39,544 nucleotides of DNA from Acidobacteriota bacterium (GCA_003170135.1 PMZR01000097.1:20624-60167), one strand, 5' to 3'. Counted from the stretch's first letter, positions 30,817 through 39,492 are shown. A program made the numbers and translations. The notes: a model not told the origin generated them from the letters alone.

Positions 30817-32313
30817 ATGCGATCGAGAGCCATCTCGCTCGGCGTGTTCCTCGTCTTCGCCATCGCGGGTTCGTCTCCAGCCACCGCCCAGATCTCCTCG
30901 GTGCCGCTGACCTTGCGCGAGACGACCGGCACCTGCGCCAAGGACTGCACAGGCTGGCCGTTCTGCGTGCTCTCGGCGAAGGGCGCCTGCGTGACGCCGC
31001 TTCAGGAGCTGACGCGCCTGCAGCTGGCGGGCGACTCTGAGGTACTGCACGCGTTCGGCCTCAGGCTCGTTCAGGCGCTCGCGGCCCGGAAGGATCTCTC
31101 ATCAGACATGGGCAACGTAGGGAGGGATTACTACCGGCTGGTCTGGCAGGGGACCGATGTGGACGGGAAACCGAAAGCGTTCCAATTGCTCGTCCACGAG
31201 GGGCGGCGGCCCGACCAGGCGACGCGGCTGAACGGAATCACGACCGGCAGCAGGCAGCGCCTCATCGACATCCTGGTTGCCGATGACGAGCAGAGCATGC
31301 TCCACAGCGTCTACGTCTCGACGCCGGTCGCGAACCCGCTGCTCGAACAGATTCCCGACGTGCTCAAGAAGGTCGATTTTCTCGGGTTCGTCGCGACCGT
31401 GCGTGACCGGACGAACCTCTTCGCCGTCCCGGAAGCTCCGACTCTGCCAGGCGCGAGATTCGCGCTCTACCGGCCACAGCTGCCGTACAGCCGCGCCGAC
31501 GTCCAGGTGGCCGACGCCATCATCGTGCCGACGACTGCGGCGAAATTCGTGCATGGCGCGGACGAACTGGCGATGCAGGTGGAGCACCGCGAGGCGCGCA
31601 CCTCGATCTGCGCCGCGCAGCTCGCCGAAGCGTATCGCCACGCCATCGCGACGGTGGCACTGGGCGAGGCCTGTCAAGCGGCGAAGAACGCGGAGGACGG
31701 CCGGGACGCCTGCGGCAAGGCGCTCGAGAACGCGCTCGACGAGGCGTACAAGGAACAGGTGGCCGCGTGCTCGCGGGAGCCAAATGGCGCGGCGCAGGAT
31801 CCGGTGCTGGTCGTCGACGACAAGTTCCGCGCGCTCGTGGCGACCTTCGGCCAGAAGATCGCCCGCAACGAGTCGAAGCTCCAGAACGTGCCCGACACCC
31901 GCTACTCGTTCGCCCTGATGACCGCCGTCATGGTTGGCGCGCCGACGCTCGGCGCCACGCGCGTGAAAGTCGACCAGGGAACGCTGACCGACGATCCGTT
32001 GCCCAGCCTGTTGACGATGGCCGTTGTCAACATTCACCCGCGGCCGTACGACGCGGCCGCCTTCAGCCAGACGTGGGCCGAGCGCGTTCGCTTCTTTGCC
32101 GGCGCCACGATCACGCCGGACTTCGGAGCGGCCGCCGGTGCCGGCATCGCGATCATTCGCGGCCTCGCCGTGAACGCCGGCGCGGCGTGGCTGCTCGTGA
32201 GCGGGCCGGGACCTGGCGAGACAATCGGCCAGGCGCCGGTCGACAAGAACCACCCATTCAAGCTCGCCACCGGGCGCGTGTGCTTCTTTGGTCTGAGCTA
32301 CACCGTGAAATGA
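30817..32313 (+). CDS. Secreted protein of unknown function
   Basis: A 498-aa protein. A GGGAGGG ribosome site lies 5-6 nt before the ATG at 30817. The signal peptide is ISLGVFLVFAIAGSSPATAQ. Near the N-terminus is a cysteine-rich patch (TCAKDCTGWPFCVLSAKGAC), and more cysteines lie in a helical middle region (CQAAKNAEDGRDACGK, VAACSRE). The last 110 residues alternate polar and hydrophobic (FAGATITPDFGAAAGAGIAI, AGAAWLLVSG) and end FFGLSYTVK, resembling outer-membrane strands. I recognise no family. It is divergent from the amidase and followed directly by a heptamer array. Confidence 0.75.
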   Translation: MRSRAISLGVFLVFAIAGSSPATAQISSVPLTLRETTGTCAKDCTGWPFCVLSAKGACVTPLQELTRLQLAGDSEVLHAFGLRLVQALAARKDLSSDMGNVGRDYYRLVWQGTDVDGKPKAFQLLVHEGRRPDQATRLNGITTGSRQRLIDILVADDEQSMLHSVYVSTPVANPLLEQIPDVLKKVDFLGFVATVRDRTNLFAVPEAPTLPGARFALYRPQLPYSRADVQVADAIIVPTTAAKFVHGADELAMQVEHREARTSICAAQLAEAYRHAIATVALGEACQAAKNAEDGRDACGKALENALDEAYKEQVAACSREPNGAAQDPVLVVDDKFRALVATFGQKIARNESKLQNVPDTRYSFALMTAVMVGAPTLGATRVKVDQGTLTDDPLPSLLTMAVVNIHPRPYDAAAFSQTWAERVRFFAGATITPDFGAAAGAGIAIIRGLAVNAGAAWLLVSGPGPGETIGQAPVDKNHPFKLATGRVCFFGLSYTVK

Positions 32314-32316
32314 CAT

Positions 32317-32358
32317 GGGCCTTGGGCCCTGGACCTTCGGCCTTTGGACTTGGCAGCG
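32317..32358 (+). repeat. Heptamer array (GGGCCTT type) after the secreted unknown
   Basis: Six 7-nt units, GGGCCTT, GGGCCCT, GGACCTT, CGGCCTT, TGGACTT and GGCAGCG. The first begins 3 nt after the TGA stop. Confidence 0.7.
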
Positions 32359-32409
32359 GGCGAACCGGGGACACCATCAATGGCCGCAGCGCTCGTGAAT
32401 GATGCGGAC

Positions 32410-32415
32410 TAGAAT
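32410..32415 (+). promoter_or_regulatory. -10 before the zinc-ribbon gene (leaderless)
   Basis: TAGAAT with only 5 nt to the ATG at 32421. No Shine-Dalgarno sequence. The start of transcription should fall at or within a base or two of the ATG. Confidence 0.45.
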
Positions 32416-32420
32416 GTCGC

Positions 32421-32806
32421 ATGCTCTGCCCAAGCTGCCGCACGCCCAACCCTGACACCCGCCGGTTCTGTTCCTCCTGCGGTGCGGCGTGCGCGCGCTG
32501 TTCACATCGCTGTCGATCGTCGACAGCCCGGCTGGTGCGCGGATTTCCACCGCGGTGTTCGCCGCCGTCACTATCGCGCTCACCCTCTGGGTCATCCTGC
32601 GAATCGGGTTGTTGGCGGCGGTCGTGATGTTCTTCGTCGAGTTCGTACTGGATCGTTTGCCGCTCACGCTCGATCCGAACCGGCTGTACTTTGCGAGCGG
32701 GTGGGCAACCATGGCGGCCGTCGCCGCCCTTGCCGCGATGGCGTTCTGGATGGCCCGCGCGGGAGAGCCGCTGTTCGGGCGGGGGAAGGCCGTCGGTAGT
32801 CGGTAG
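32421..32806 (+). pseudogene. Zinc-ribbon / multi-helix membrane gene, broken by an internal deletion
   Basis: The first frame starts MLCPSCRTPNPDTRRFCSSC, a complete CxxC-CxxC zinc ribbon, and then becomes nonsense until a stop at 32627. A second frame (from about 32489 to 32806) gives LFTSLSIVDSPAGARISTAV, then two or three membrane helices (AAVTIALTLWVILRIGLLAAVVMFFVEFVL, DRLPLTLDPNRLYFASGWATMAAVAALAAMAFW) and GEPLFGR. In my knowledge this pattern, including P-L-T-L-D and G-x-P-L-F, ends large acidobacterial serine/threonine kinases or zinc-ribbon membrane proteins. So the 5' end and 3' end of a longer gene seem joined out of frame, with the middle lost. A short, frameshifted zinc-ribbon membrane protein is the alternative. 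Confidence 0.55.
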
Positions 32807-32891
32807 ACGGCTTGTCATGCGCTTCGCGGAATGTGGAATGTGAGAGGTCGCAAGCCGGCTCGGCACCGCGGCAAAACGGCTCGGCGGCACT

Positions 32892-33082
32892 GGTCGTCGG
32901 CGGTCAATCAGGAAGAAGACGCGCGACACGGCGCTTTCCCCGGCGGCCGACTGGCGCCCACTCCCGTACACCAAGCCATTGGAGGCTGCCGGCGGTTGAC
33001 GCCGGACAGCGGCGTGGCGTCGCGGAGTTTTCCCCGACGACCGACGGCTCGTCGAGGGCCGCGGCTGCGCCATTGCTCGTGC
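32892..33082 (-). mobile_element. Second, inverted copy of the MITE-like element
   Basis: Read on the minus strand this stretch aligns with about 5983-6172 without large gaps and close to 90% by eye: the terminal segment CGGCCCTCGACGAGCC, both internal CGCCGGGGAAA blocks and GCCGGCAGCCTCCAATGGCT are shared. Homology stops before the second terminal repeat, so this copy lacks one end or has diverged there. A short heptamer block (GTCGGTA) lies at 32795-32808. Confidence 0.75.
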
Positions 33083-33166
33083 AACTCACACTGGCCGACT
33101 CGGATTCTGGCACAGCAGTCCAGGCGTCTACCGACACGCAAGCGTACTGATCGCGGAGGCATAACG

Positions 33167-35047
33167 GTGAGCAAAACAATTCTGTTCGCGGGAGTCCTCC
33201 TGCTGGCGTTCACGGTGTCCCCGGCGACCGAGCAACCGCCTCCCCGTCCCGAGTATCCCCAGCCGCAGTTTCAACGCGAGCGATGGGTGACCCTGAACGG
33301 CGAGTGGCAGTTCGAGTTCGACGACGGGAACGTCGGGCTCGAGCAGGGGTGGCCAACGTCGGCGCGCGCGTTCTCGCGCACCATCAAGGTGCCGTACTGC
33401 TTCGAGAGTGCGTCAGGCGGCATCAACGACACCGCGTTCCACCCGTGGCTCTGGTACCGGAGGACGTTCACGGTCCCCGCCGACTGGAAAGACCAGCGTG
33501 TGCTCCTGAACTTCGGCGCCGTGTTCTATCGCGCGACCGTGTGGGTCAACGGCCAGGTGGCGGGCAGCCACGAAGGCGGTGAAACACCGTTGCGCTTCGA
33601 CATCACGCCGTACCTCAGGAGCGGGTCGAACACGATCGCGGTGCGCGCGGAGAACATGCCGACCGATCGGTCGATTCCACGAGGCAAGCAGTACTGGGAA
33701 CCGAAGTCCCGGAGCATCTTCTACACGCGCACGAGCGGCATCTGGCAGCCGGTTTGGCTGGATGAGGTGGGCGACACGTACCTGGACAACGTGAAGATCG
33801 ACGCGGCGCTCGACGGCGCGGTGCGGTTCGAAGCGGCCATCGCGCGCCCGCAGGCCGACCTCGATCTGCGTGTGGCCGTCCGCAGCCTGGCGCCGATCGC
33901 CCCGGCCACAGGCGCAGCGGCCCCGGCGGCCGGTCCCACGCCGCGACCGGAGATCACGAGCGCGACGGTCCGCGCCGCGGGCACCCGCGCCGTCGTGGGC
34001 GTGGTCGTGGCCGAGCCGCGGCTGTGGACGCCGCGGTCGCCGAACCTGTACGAGGTGACGCTGGAACTTCGGCGCGGAGCGACCGTCATCGATCGCGTCG
34101 CGTCGTATTTCGGCTTCCGGGATGTCGGTGTCGAGGGCGGCCGGGTGACGCTCAATCACAATCCGATCTATCTGAAGCTGGTGCTCGACCAGGGCTACTG
34201 GCCCGAGAGCGTGATGACGCCGCCGACCGACGAGGCCATCCAGCGCGATATCGCGCTGGCGAAGGAGATGGGGTTCAACGGCGCGCGGAAGCACCAGAAG
34301 ATCGAAGACCCGCGCTACCTCTATTGGGCCGACCGCCTCGGGTTCCTCGTGTCGGCCGAGATGCCCAACGCCTACGTGTTCACCGACGAGTACGTCGCCC
34401 GCTTCACGCGCGAGTAGATCGAGGCCGTGCGGCGCGATCGCAACCACCCCTCGATCGTCATCTGGGCGCCGCTCAACGAGAGCTGGGGCGTGCCGAACCT
34501 GCGCGACCCGCGCCAGCAGGCGCACCTGCAGGAGTTGTACTGGCTGACGCGCACGCTGGACCCGTCGAGGCCGGTCATCGACAACGAAGGGTGGGAACAC
34601 ACCGAGACGACGGACCTGTTCGCGGTGCACGACTACGCCAGGACCGGTGACGACCTGCGCGAGCGCTATGCCGGTTTCGCCAACGCGCGGGTCCTGGGGG
34701 CGGGGACGACGATCCCGAGCGCGGGGACGCCCGTGCTGGTGCCGGGCTTCCGCTACAACGGTTCGCCCGTCTACCTGTCGGAGTTCGGCGGCATCGCGTT
34801 CATCCCGCCCGGCCACCAGGTGCCGGGCGACGCGTGGGGCTATGCAGGCGTGGAGAAGAGCCCTGAGGCGGCGCTCGAACGGCTGCGCGGGCTCTACGCC
34901 GCCATCGCGCGCATCCCGGCGTTTGCCGGCGTGTGCTACACGCAGCTGACCGACGTCGAGCAGGAAGTGAATGGCCTGCTGACCAACGAGCGCAAGCCAA
35001 AGTTCGACACGAAGGCGGTGCGGGAGATCAATGATCTGTTGAAGTAG
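33167..35047 (+). pseudogene. Glycoside hydrolase family 2 enzyme interrupted by one in-frame amber stop
   Basis: From the GTG at 33167 (GGAGG 7 nt upstream; signal peptide ILFAGVLLLAFTVSPA) the frame covers a whole GH2 protein of about 625 codons except for a TAG at codon 417 (34415-34417). Before it are the sugar-binding domain (WVTLNGEWQFEFDDGNVG, YRRTFTVPADWKDQRVLLNF) and the Ig-like domain; after it follow the TIM-barrel residues NESWG (acid/base Glu438) and LSEFGG (nucleophile Glu539). Relatives have Trp at the stop position (REWIEAVRRD), and TGG to TAG is one base. The truncated product would lack both catalytic acids. Likely activity before inactivation: beta-galactosidase or beta-glucuronidase type. 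A sequencing error or stop readthrough is possible. Confidence 0.85.
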
Positions 35048-35178
35048 TGCGGCGTGCGAGGTGCGGAGTGCGGGGTGCGGTGCTACGTGCTGAGTGCCAT
35101 GTGCGGGGCGCTGCGTGCTGGGTGCTACGTGCTGGGTCCGCGCACACAGCACGAAGCACCCGGCACGTAGCACGGCGC
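35047..35178. repeat. GTGCGGN heptamer array starting on the last base of the GH2 stop
   Basis: About 19 units in strict 7-nt register. Thirteen are of the GTGCGGN/GCTNNGT kind, then six of the complementary CNNNGCA kind. The first G is also the G of the TAG stop of the GH2 gene, exactly as at rdgB. It separates the GH2 gene from the convergent outer-membrane gene. Confidence 0.92.
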
Positions 35179-35198
35179 GGCGGCCTTCGCGCGCCGCG

Positions 35199-35720
35199 CT
35201 ACTTCCACGTATACCCGATCCCGAACTTCACCTGCGGGCTGTCGATGAAGCCCAGCTTCACCTCGGCGAAGAGGCCGCCGGTGTGGGCGATGCCGCCGAC
35301 GATGTTGAAGCCCGGGTCCACCTCGGTGTTGCCGCCGTGCGCGTCGTTGAACCGGAACAGGTTCACCGCCGGCCCGCCGCCCGCATAGATGCGAAACGGG
35401 TGCTTCGGGATCGGCCACCAGTAGACGAATTCGAAATTGCCCGACACGGAGGTCCGGTCGTCCCCCACGCCAATCTCCGCGTTGGGCCGGAACGACAGGC
35501 GGTCGATGATCGGGCCGGTGTCGAAGTGCGCCCCGAAGTAGAACTGGTCTGGCGAGCCGCTGACCCCCGCGCGCACACCGATCCCGGGCTGTTGCGCCCG
35601 TGCGGCGGATCCGGTCAAAACGAGCGCGCATGTCGCCAGGATGGCAAGCCGAGCGAGGCGTGCGGTCACGATTCTGGCGCTGAGGTGTCGAAAAGAGGTC
35701 GTCCGAGCCGTTTTCGTCAT
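35199..35720 (-). CDS. Small outer-membrane beta-barrel protein
   Basis: A 173-aa protein from the ATG at 35720. The signal segment is LARLAILATCALVLTGSAARA, with cleavage around AARA-Q. The mature 125 or so residues alternate hydrophobic and polar residues in short strands (GVRAGVSGSPDQFYFGAHFD, GNFEFVYWWPIP, FRIYAGGGPAVNL, GLFAEVKLGFID, VKFGIGYTWK), fitting an 8-stranded barrel of the OmpX/OmpW-like kind. No strong ribosome site precedes the ATG, and a GTG further in (VTARLARL) is an alternative start. Function unknown. Divergent from the M16 operon. Confidence 0.75.
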   Translation of the reverse strand: MTKTARTTSFRHLSARIVTARLARLAILATCALVLTGSAARAQQPGIGVRAGVSGSPDQFYFGAHFDTGPIIDRLSFRPNAEIGVGDDRTSVSGNFEFVYWWPIPKHPFRIYAGGGPAVNLFRFNDAHGGNTEVDPGFNIVGGIAHTGGLFAEVKLGFIDSPQVKFGIGYTWK

Positions 35721-35941
35721 GGCGGTCCGATTGAGCAAGCGGAGTACCACGTCCCGCCGATCGCGAACGTCCCGCCATCTCACGACTTAGCGGCCGATCG
35801 CGCCGTTGCCGGGCGCTTGGCGATTGCGGATTCGTAATCGCGCCCTCAACGCTGTCGCCTCGGCCCCCCCCGACCCGCCGGTGGACCAACGACCCCGACC
35901 CACCTTCGCTCGTTCGTCCGGATGCGAGCTACGGTGGGCAA

Positions 35942-36030
35942 GCCAACGACGAACGACGAACGACCCCGACCAACAACCAACGGCCAACAACCAACGACCA
36001 ACGACCAACGACCAACGACCAACGACCAAC
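35942..36030. repeat. Heptamer array (CAACGAC type) upstream of the M16 operon
   Basis: About a dozen units, CAACGAC and GAACGAC variants, ending with six nearly perfect copies of GACCAAC. It is the complementary sense of the GTCGTTG arrays. The block at 35881-35900 contains two more units. It lies between divergent genes rather than behind a stop codon. No other gene is seen in 35721-36145. Confidence 0.88.
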
Positions 36031-36145
36031 GATGAGCGCTATCTCGTCTGTGCTATCCTGTGTCGCACTTTTCTGCCGCGCGCGCACTGGCCGCGCCGTC
36101 CGGCCGCCCCCGCATCCCGCCACCCGCTGTCGAGGAGACCGCCGT

Positions 36146-37735
36146 ATGACGCACAGACGAGTGATGTCGATCGCCCTCGCCCTGTGCCTGCTGGGCATCG
36201 TCGCGCCGCTGACCGGTCAACAGATTCCGAGCCTCAAGGACCAGGTCATCGAACGCGTGCTGCCCAACGGGCTGAAAGTTCTCATGGTGAAACGTCCGGA
36301 GGCGCCGCTGATCCGGTGCATCCTGGCCTACCGGGTCGGCTCGGTGAACGAGCGCCCCGGCATCACCGGCATTTCGCACTTCCACGAGCACATGATGTTC
36401 AAGGGGACGCGGTCCATGGGCATCAAGCCGGGCACCCTCGCCAAAGACGACGAGTACAACCGGCAGATCGACGCGCTGATGGCGAAAGTGGCCGACGAAG
36501 AAGCGAAGCCCAGGGGGCGCGACGACGCGAAGATCGCGTCGCTCAAGAAACAGGTGTCCGCGCTGATCGACAAGGAAAAGAAAGAGACGATCGTCAGCGA
36601 GGAGATCTGGGGCGGCTACCAGCAGGCGGGCGGTACCGGCATCAACGCGTCCACCGGCCAGGAGATGACGCAGTACTACGTCACGCTGCCGAAGAACGCG
36701 ATCGAGATGTACCTGGCGCTCGAAGCCGACCGGATGGTGAACCCGGTGTTCCGCGAGTTCTACTCCGAGCGCGACGTCATCACCGAGGAGCGCCGCCAGA
36801 GTGAGAACGGTCCGGGCTTCTTCTTCCAGGAGCAGCTCAACGCGACCTTCTACGCCGCGAGCCCGTACCACTGGGAAGTGGTCGGCTGGATGTCGGACAT
36901 CAGCAAGGTCACCAAGCAGGAGATGATCGACTACCGCGAGCAGTTCTACCGGCCGGACAACGCGACGCTCGTGCTGGTGGGCGACGTCGACCCCGCGAAG
37001 ATCATGCCGCTCGTGACGAAGTACTTCGGGCCCATCAAGCCGAAGGGCAAGTCGCCGCGCGTGCGCACCGAGGAGCCGACGCCCGAGTACTACAGGCGCA
37101 CGATCAGCCCGAATTTCAACCCGCCCTACATCGAGAAGCGGGTCATCGGACGGGCCGCCACCACCCCGAACGTGACGCTGCTCTTCCACATTCCGCCGAT
37201 CTGGCACGACGACCTGCCCGCCCTCTTCATGCTCGGCCGCGTGATGAGCGCGCGCACGGGCAAGATGTACATGGACCTGGTCGAAAAGCAGCAGCACGCG
37301 ATGAGCGTCAGCGCCAACGCGTCCAACTCCGAGTACGACGGCCGGTTCCAGATAAGCGCGGGCGGCCGGGAAGTGCAGGGCGCACTGGCCGTGCCGCTCG
37401 ACCAGATCGAAAAGGAGCTCTGGACCTACATCGAGGACGCCAAGAAGACGCCCGTCGACGCGAAGGTCCTGGATCGCATCAAGACGTCGGTCGAGGCGCA
37501 GTACCTCCAGAGCCTCGCCGGCACCGGCATCGCCGGGACGCTGGCCAGCATGGATGTCGCCTACCGGTGGCAGCACATCGAGGATCAGTTCAAGGCGCGG
37601 ATGGCCGTGACGCCCGAGCAGATGATGGCGGTCGCGCAGAAGTATTTCACCCGCGACAACTGCGTCACCGGCATCCTGGAACGTGACGGCGGTGGCGGCC
37701 GCGGCATGACGGCCCCGAACGAGCGCGAGCAGTAA
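36146..37735 (+). CDS. Secreted M16-family zinc peptidase (catalytic subunit)
   Basis: A 529-aa protein. GAGGAG lies 7-8 nt before the ATG, and residues 1-25 (VMSIALALCLLGIVAPLTG) form a signal peptide. The inverted zinc motif HxxEH is H78-F-H-E81-H82 in GISHFHEHMMFKGT, and the third ligand lies in the SERDVITEERRQ region. A second, inactive M16 half follows (FGPIKPKGKSP, then SARTGKMYMDLVEK). A highly charged insertion of about 70 residues after the HxxEH (KVADEEAKPRGRDDAKIAS and onward) is unusual; it may be a coiled coil. It is followed after 20 nt by a second M16 gene without the motif, a typical heterodimer arrangement. Confidence 0.92.
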   Translation: MTHRRVMSIALALCLLGIVAPLTGQQIPSLKDQVIERVLPNGLKVLMVKRPEAPLIRCILAYRVGSVNERPGITGISHFHEHMMFKGTRSMGIKPGTLAKDDEYNRQIDALMAKVADEEAKPRGRDDAKIASLKKQVSALIDKEKKETIVSEEIWGGYQQAGGTGINASTGQEMTQYYVTLPKNAIEMYLALEADRMVNPVFREFYSERDVITEERRQSENGPGFFFQEQLNATFYAASPYHWEVVGWMSDISKVTKQEMIDYREQFYRPDNATLVLVGDVDPAKIMPLVTKYFGPIKPKGKSPRVRTEEPTPEYYRRTISPNFNPPYIEKRVIGRAATTPNVTLLFHIPPIWHDDLPALFMLGRVMSARTGKMYMDLVEKQQHAMSVSANASNSEYDGRFQISAGGREVQGALAVPLDQIEKELWTYIEDAKKTPVDAKVLDRIKTSVEAQYLQSLAGTGIAGTLASMDVAYRWQHIEDQFKARMAVTPEQMMAVAQKYFTRDNCVTGILERDGGGGRGMTAPNEREQ

Positions 37736-37755
37736 GGCGCGAGGAGGATATGAAC

Positions 37756-39489
37756 ATGATCAAGAGAACACTGATATCCATCCTGGTCGCCGCCCTGCTC
37801 GTCGTGGTCGGGGCAATGGCGACACAGGCACAGGCGCCCAAGGCGCCGGTGCAGAAGGCATCTGCGGCAGGTTCCGGCCCTCAGGCCGGGACGAAGAGTG
37901 CCCCGGCCGCGGCGCCGGGTGCGAAGGCGAAAGGCCCACGCGCCGAGGATTTCCTCGGCAAGTTTCCGCCGCTCGATTTCAAGGTGCCGAAGGCCGCCGA
38001 CTACCGGACGACGCTGTCGAACGGGCTGGTGGTCTACCTCGCGGAGGACCACGAAATTCCGTGGTTCGAAGCCACGCTTCTGACGCCGGTCGCGGGCGGT
38101 GGCGGCGGCGGCGGTCGTGGCCGCGGCATGGGCGGCGACGACGAGGGTGAGGAGATCTTCTATCCACAGGGTCGCGGCGGCGGTGGCGGCGGCTCGCGCT
38201 CGTTCCTCGAGCCGAAGGACAAACTGGGCATCCAGAACCTGTGCGGTTCGGTGATGCGCTCGGGCGGCACCACGACGATGACGGCCGACCAGATCAACGA
38301 GCAGATGGACATCCTCGCGGGCAGCGTGTCACCGACCTCGCTCTCGATCCACATGCGGCATCTGGACGAGGGGCTCAAGATCTGGCTCGACCTGCTCACC
38401 AACCCCGCGTTTCCCGAGGATCGGATCACCCGCGAGAAGCAGGCCATGGCGGCGCCGCTCAGGAACCGCAACCGGAACCTGACCGGCGTGGCCACGACCA
38501 CGTGGGACAAGCTGATGTACGGCGAGGACTCGCCGATCACGGCCGAGGCGACCGAGGCGACCATCAACAACGTCACGCGCGCTGACATCGTCGCGTGGCA
38601 CAAGAAGTACTGGGGCGCGAACAACGCGATCCTCGTGGTGGCGGGCGACTTCAACAAGGCCGAGATGCTGCAGAAGCTCGAGGCTACCTTCGGCAAGTGG
38701 CGCGCCGCCGACATCAAGGCCGTGCCCAACTATCCGAAGGTCGCGGGGCTGGCGTCGAAGCCGGGCGTGTACATGGTGCAGCCCGAAGGGGCGACGCCGA
38801 ACCAGGGCGTCATCCGCGTCGGCACGCTCTCGCTCACCCAGGACGACCCGGATTACCCGGCCGTCGAGCTGATGAACTACACGCTGGGCGGCGGGTCGTT
38901 CTCGTCGCGCATCACGCAGATCGTCCGCAACGACAACGGGCTGGCCTACAGCGCCAGTTCGAGCGTCGGCGCCGACCTGCACTACCCCGGCGCGTTCGCC
39001 GGGTTCACGCAGACCAAGAACTCGACGGTCGTCTTCGCGACGCAGCTCATCGTGAACGAGATCGAACGGATGTACGCGGGCGACGTCACGCAGAAGGACC
39101 TCGACTTCGCCAAGACGGCTCGGATCAACTCGTTCCCGTCGACGTTCTCGACGGTGTTCGGGAACATCCAGAACTTCGCGCGGCTCGAGCTGGACAGCCG
39201 GCCGGCGGATTATTACGACACCTACGTGGCCAAGTACCAGAAGGTGACGCTCGGCGACATCAAGCGGGTGGCGAAGAAGTACCTGCAGCCGGACAAGATG
39301 GTGATCCTGGTGACCGGCTACATCGACGAGTGCCGGGCCGGTGCGGACAAGCTGCTGCCGAACCAGGCCGCGATCGACGCGATGGCCGCCAAGTACGGTG
39401 GCCGGACCATTGACGGCCTGGCGAAGAAGTTCGGCGACGGCCAGGTGCACATCGTCTCGCTCAGACCGACCAGACCGACGACGAACTGA
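37756..39489 (+). CDS. Secreted M16-family protein lacking the zinc motif (partner subunit)
   Basis: A 577-aa protein. GAGGAGG ends 8 nt before the ATG at 37756 (MIKRTLISILV), better spacing than the ATG at 37750. A signal peptide is followed by an Ala/Pro-rich linker. Where an active enzyme has HxxEH, this one has LCGSVMRSGGTTTMTADQIN, so it should not bind zinc. The C-terminal half has GGGSFSSRITQIVRNDNGLAYSA, the conserved R/Y segment that M16 partner subunits supply to the active site. A long glycine-rich loop (GGGGGGGRGRGMGG and a second run) lies between the first strands at residues about 115-155. It forms an operon with the upstream HxxEH protein and probably a heterodimer with it. 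Confidence 0.92.
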   Translation: MIKRTLISILVAALLVVVGAMATQAQAPKAPVQKASAAGSGPQAGTKSAPAAAPGAKAKGPRAEDFLGKFPPLDFKVPKAADYRTTLSNGLVVYLAEDHEIPWFEATLLTPVAGGGGGGGRGRGMGGDDEGEEIFYPQGRGGGGGGSRSFLEPKDKLGIQNLCGSVMRSGGTTTMTADQINEQMDILAGSVSPTSLSIHMRHLDEGLKIWLDLLTNPAFPEDRITREKQAMAAPLRNRNRNLTGVATTTWDKLMYGEDSPITAEATEATINNVTRADIVAWHKKYWGANNAILVVAGDFNKAEMLQKLEATFGKWRAADIKAVPNYPKVAGLASKPGVYMVQPEGATPNQGVIRVGTLSLTQDDPDYPAVELMNYTLGGGSFSSRITQIVRNDNGLAYSASSSVGADLHYPGAFAGFTQTKNSTVVFATQLIVNEIERMYAGDVTQKDLDFAKTARINSFPSTFSTVFGNIQNFARLELDSRPADYYDTYVAKYQKVTLGDIKRVAKKYLQPDKMVILVTGYIDECRAGADKLLPNQAAIDAMAAKYGGRTIDGLAKKFGDGQVHIVSLRPTRPTTN

Positions 39490-39492
39490 CGC

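Noticed and set aside
30700..31050. Upstream extension of the amidase by 117 residues
   Set aside because: It overlaps the divergent gene and its ribosome site, and the extra residues have no family similarity; the hydrophobic signal begins at the TTG at 30699.
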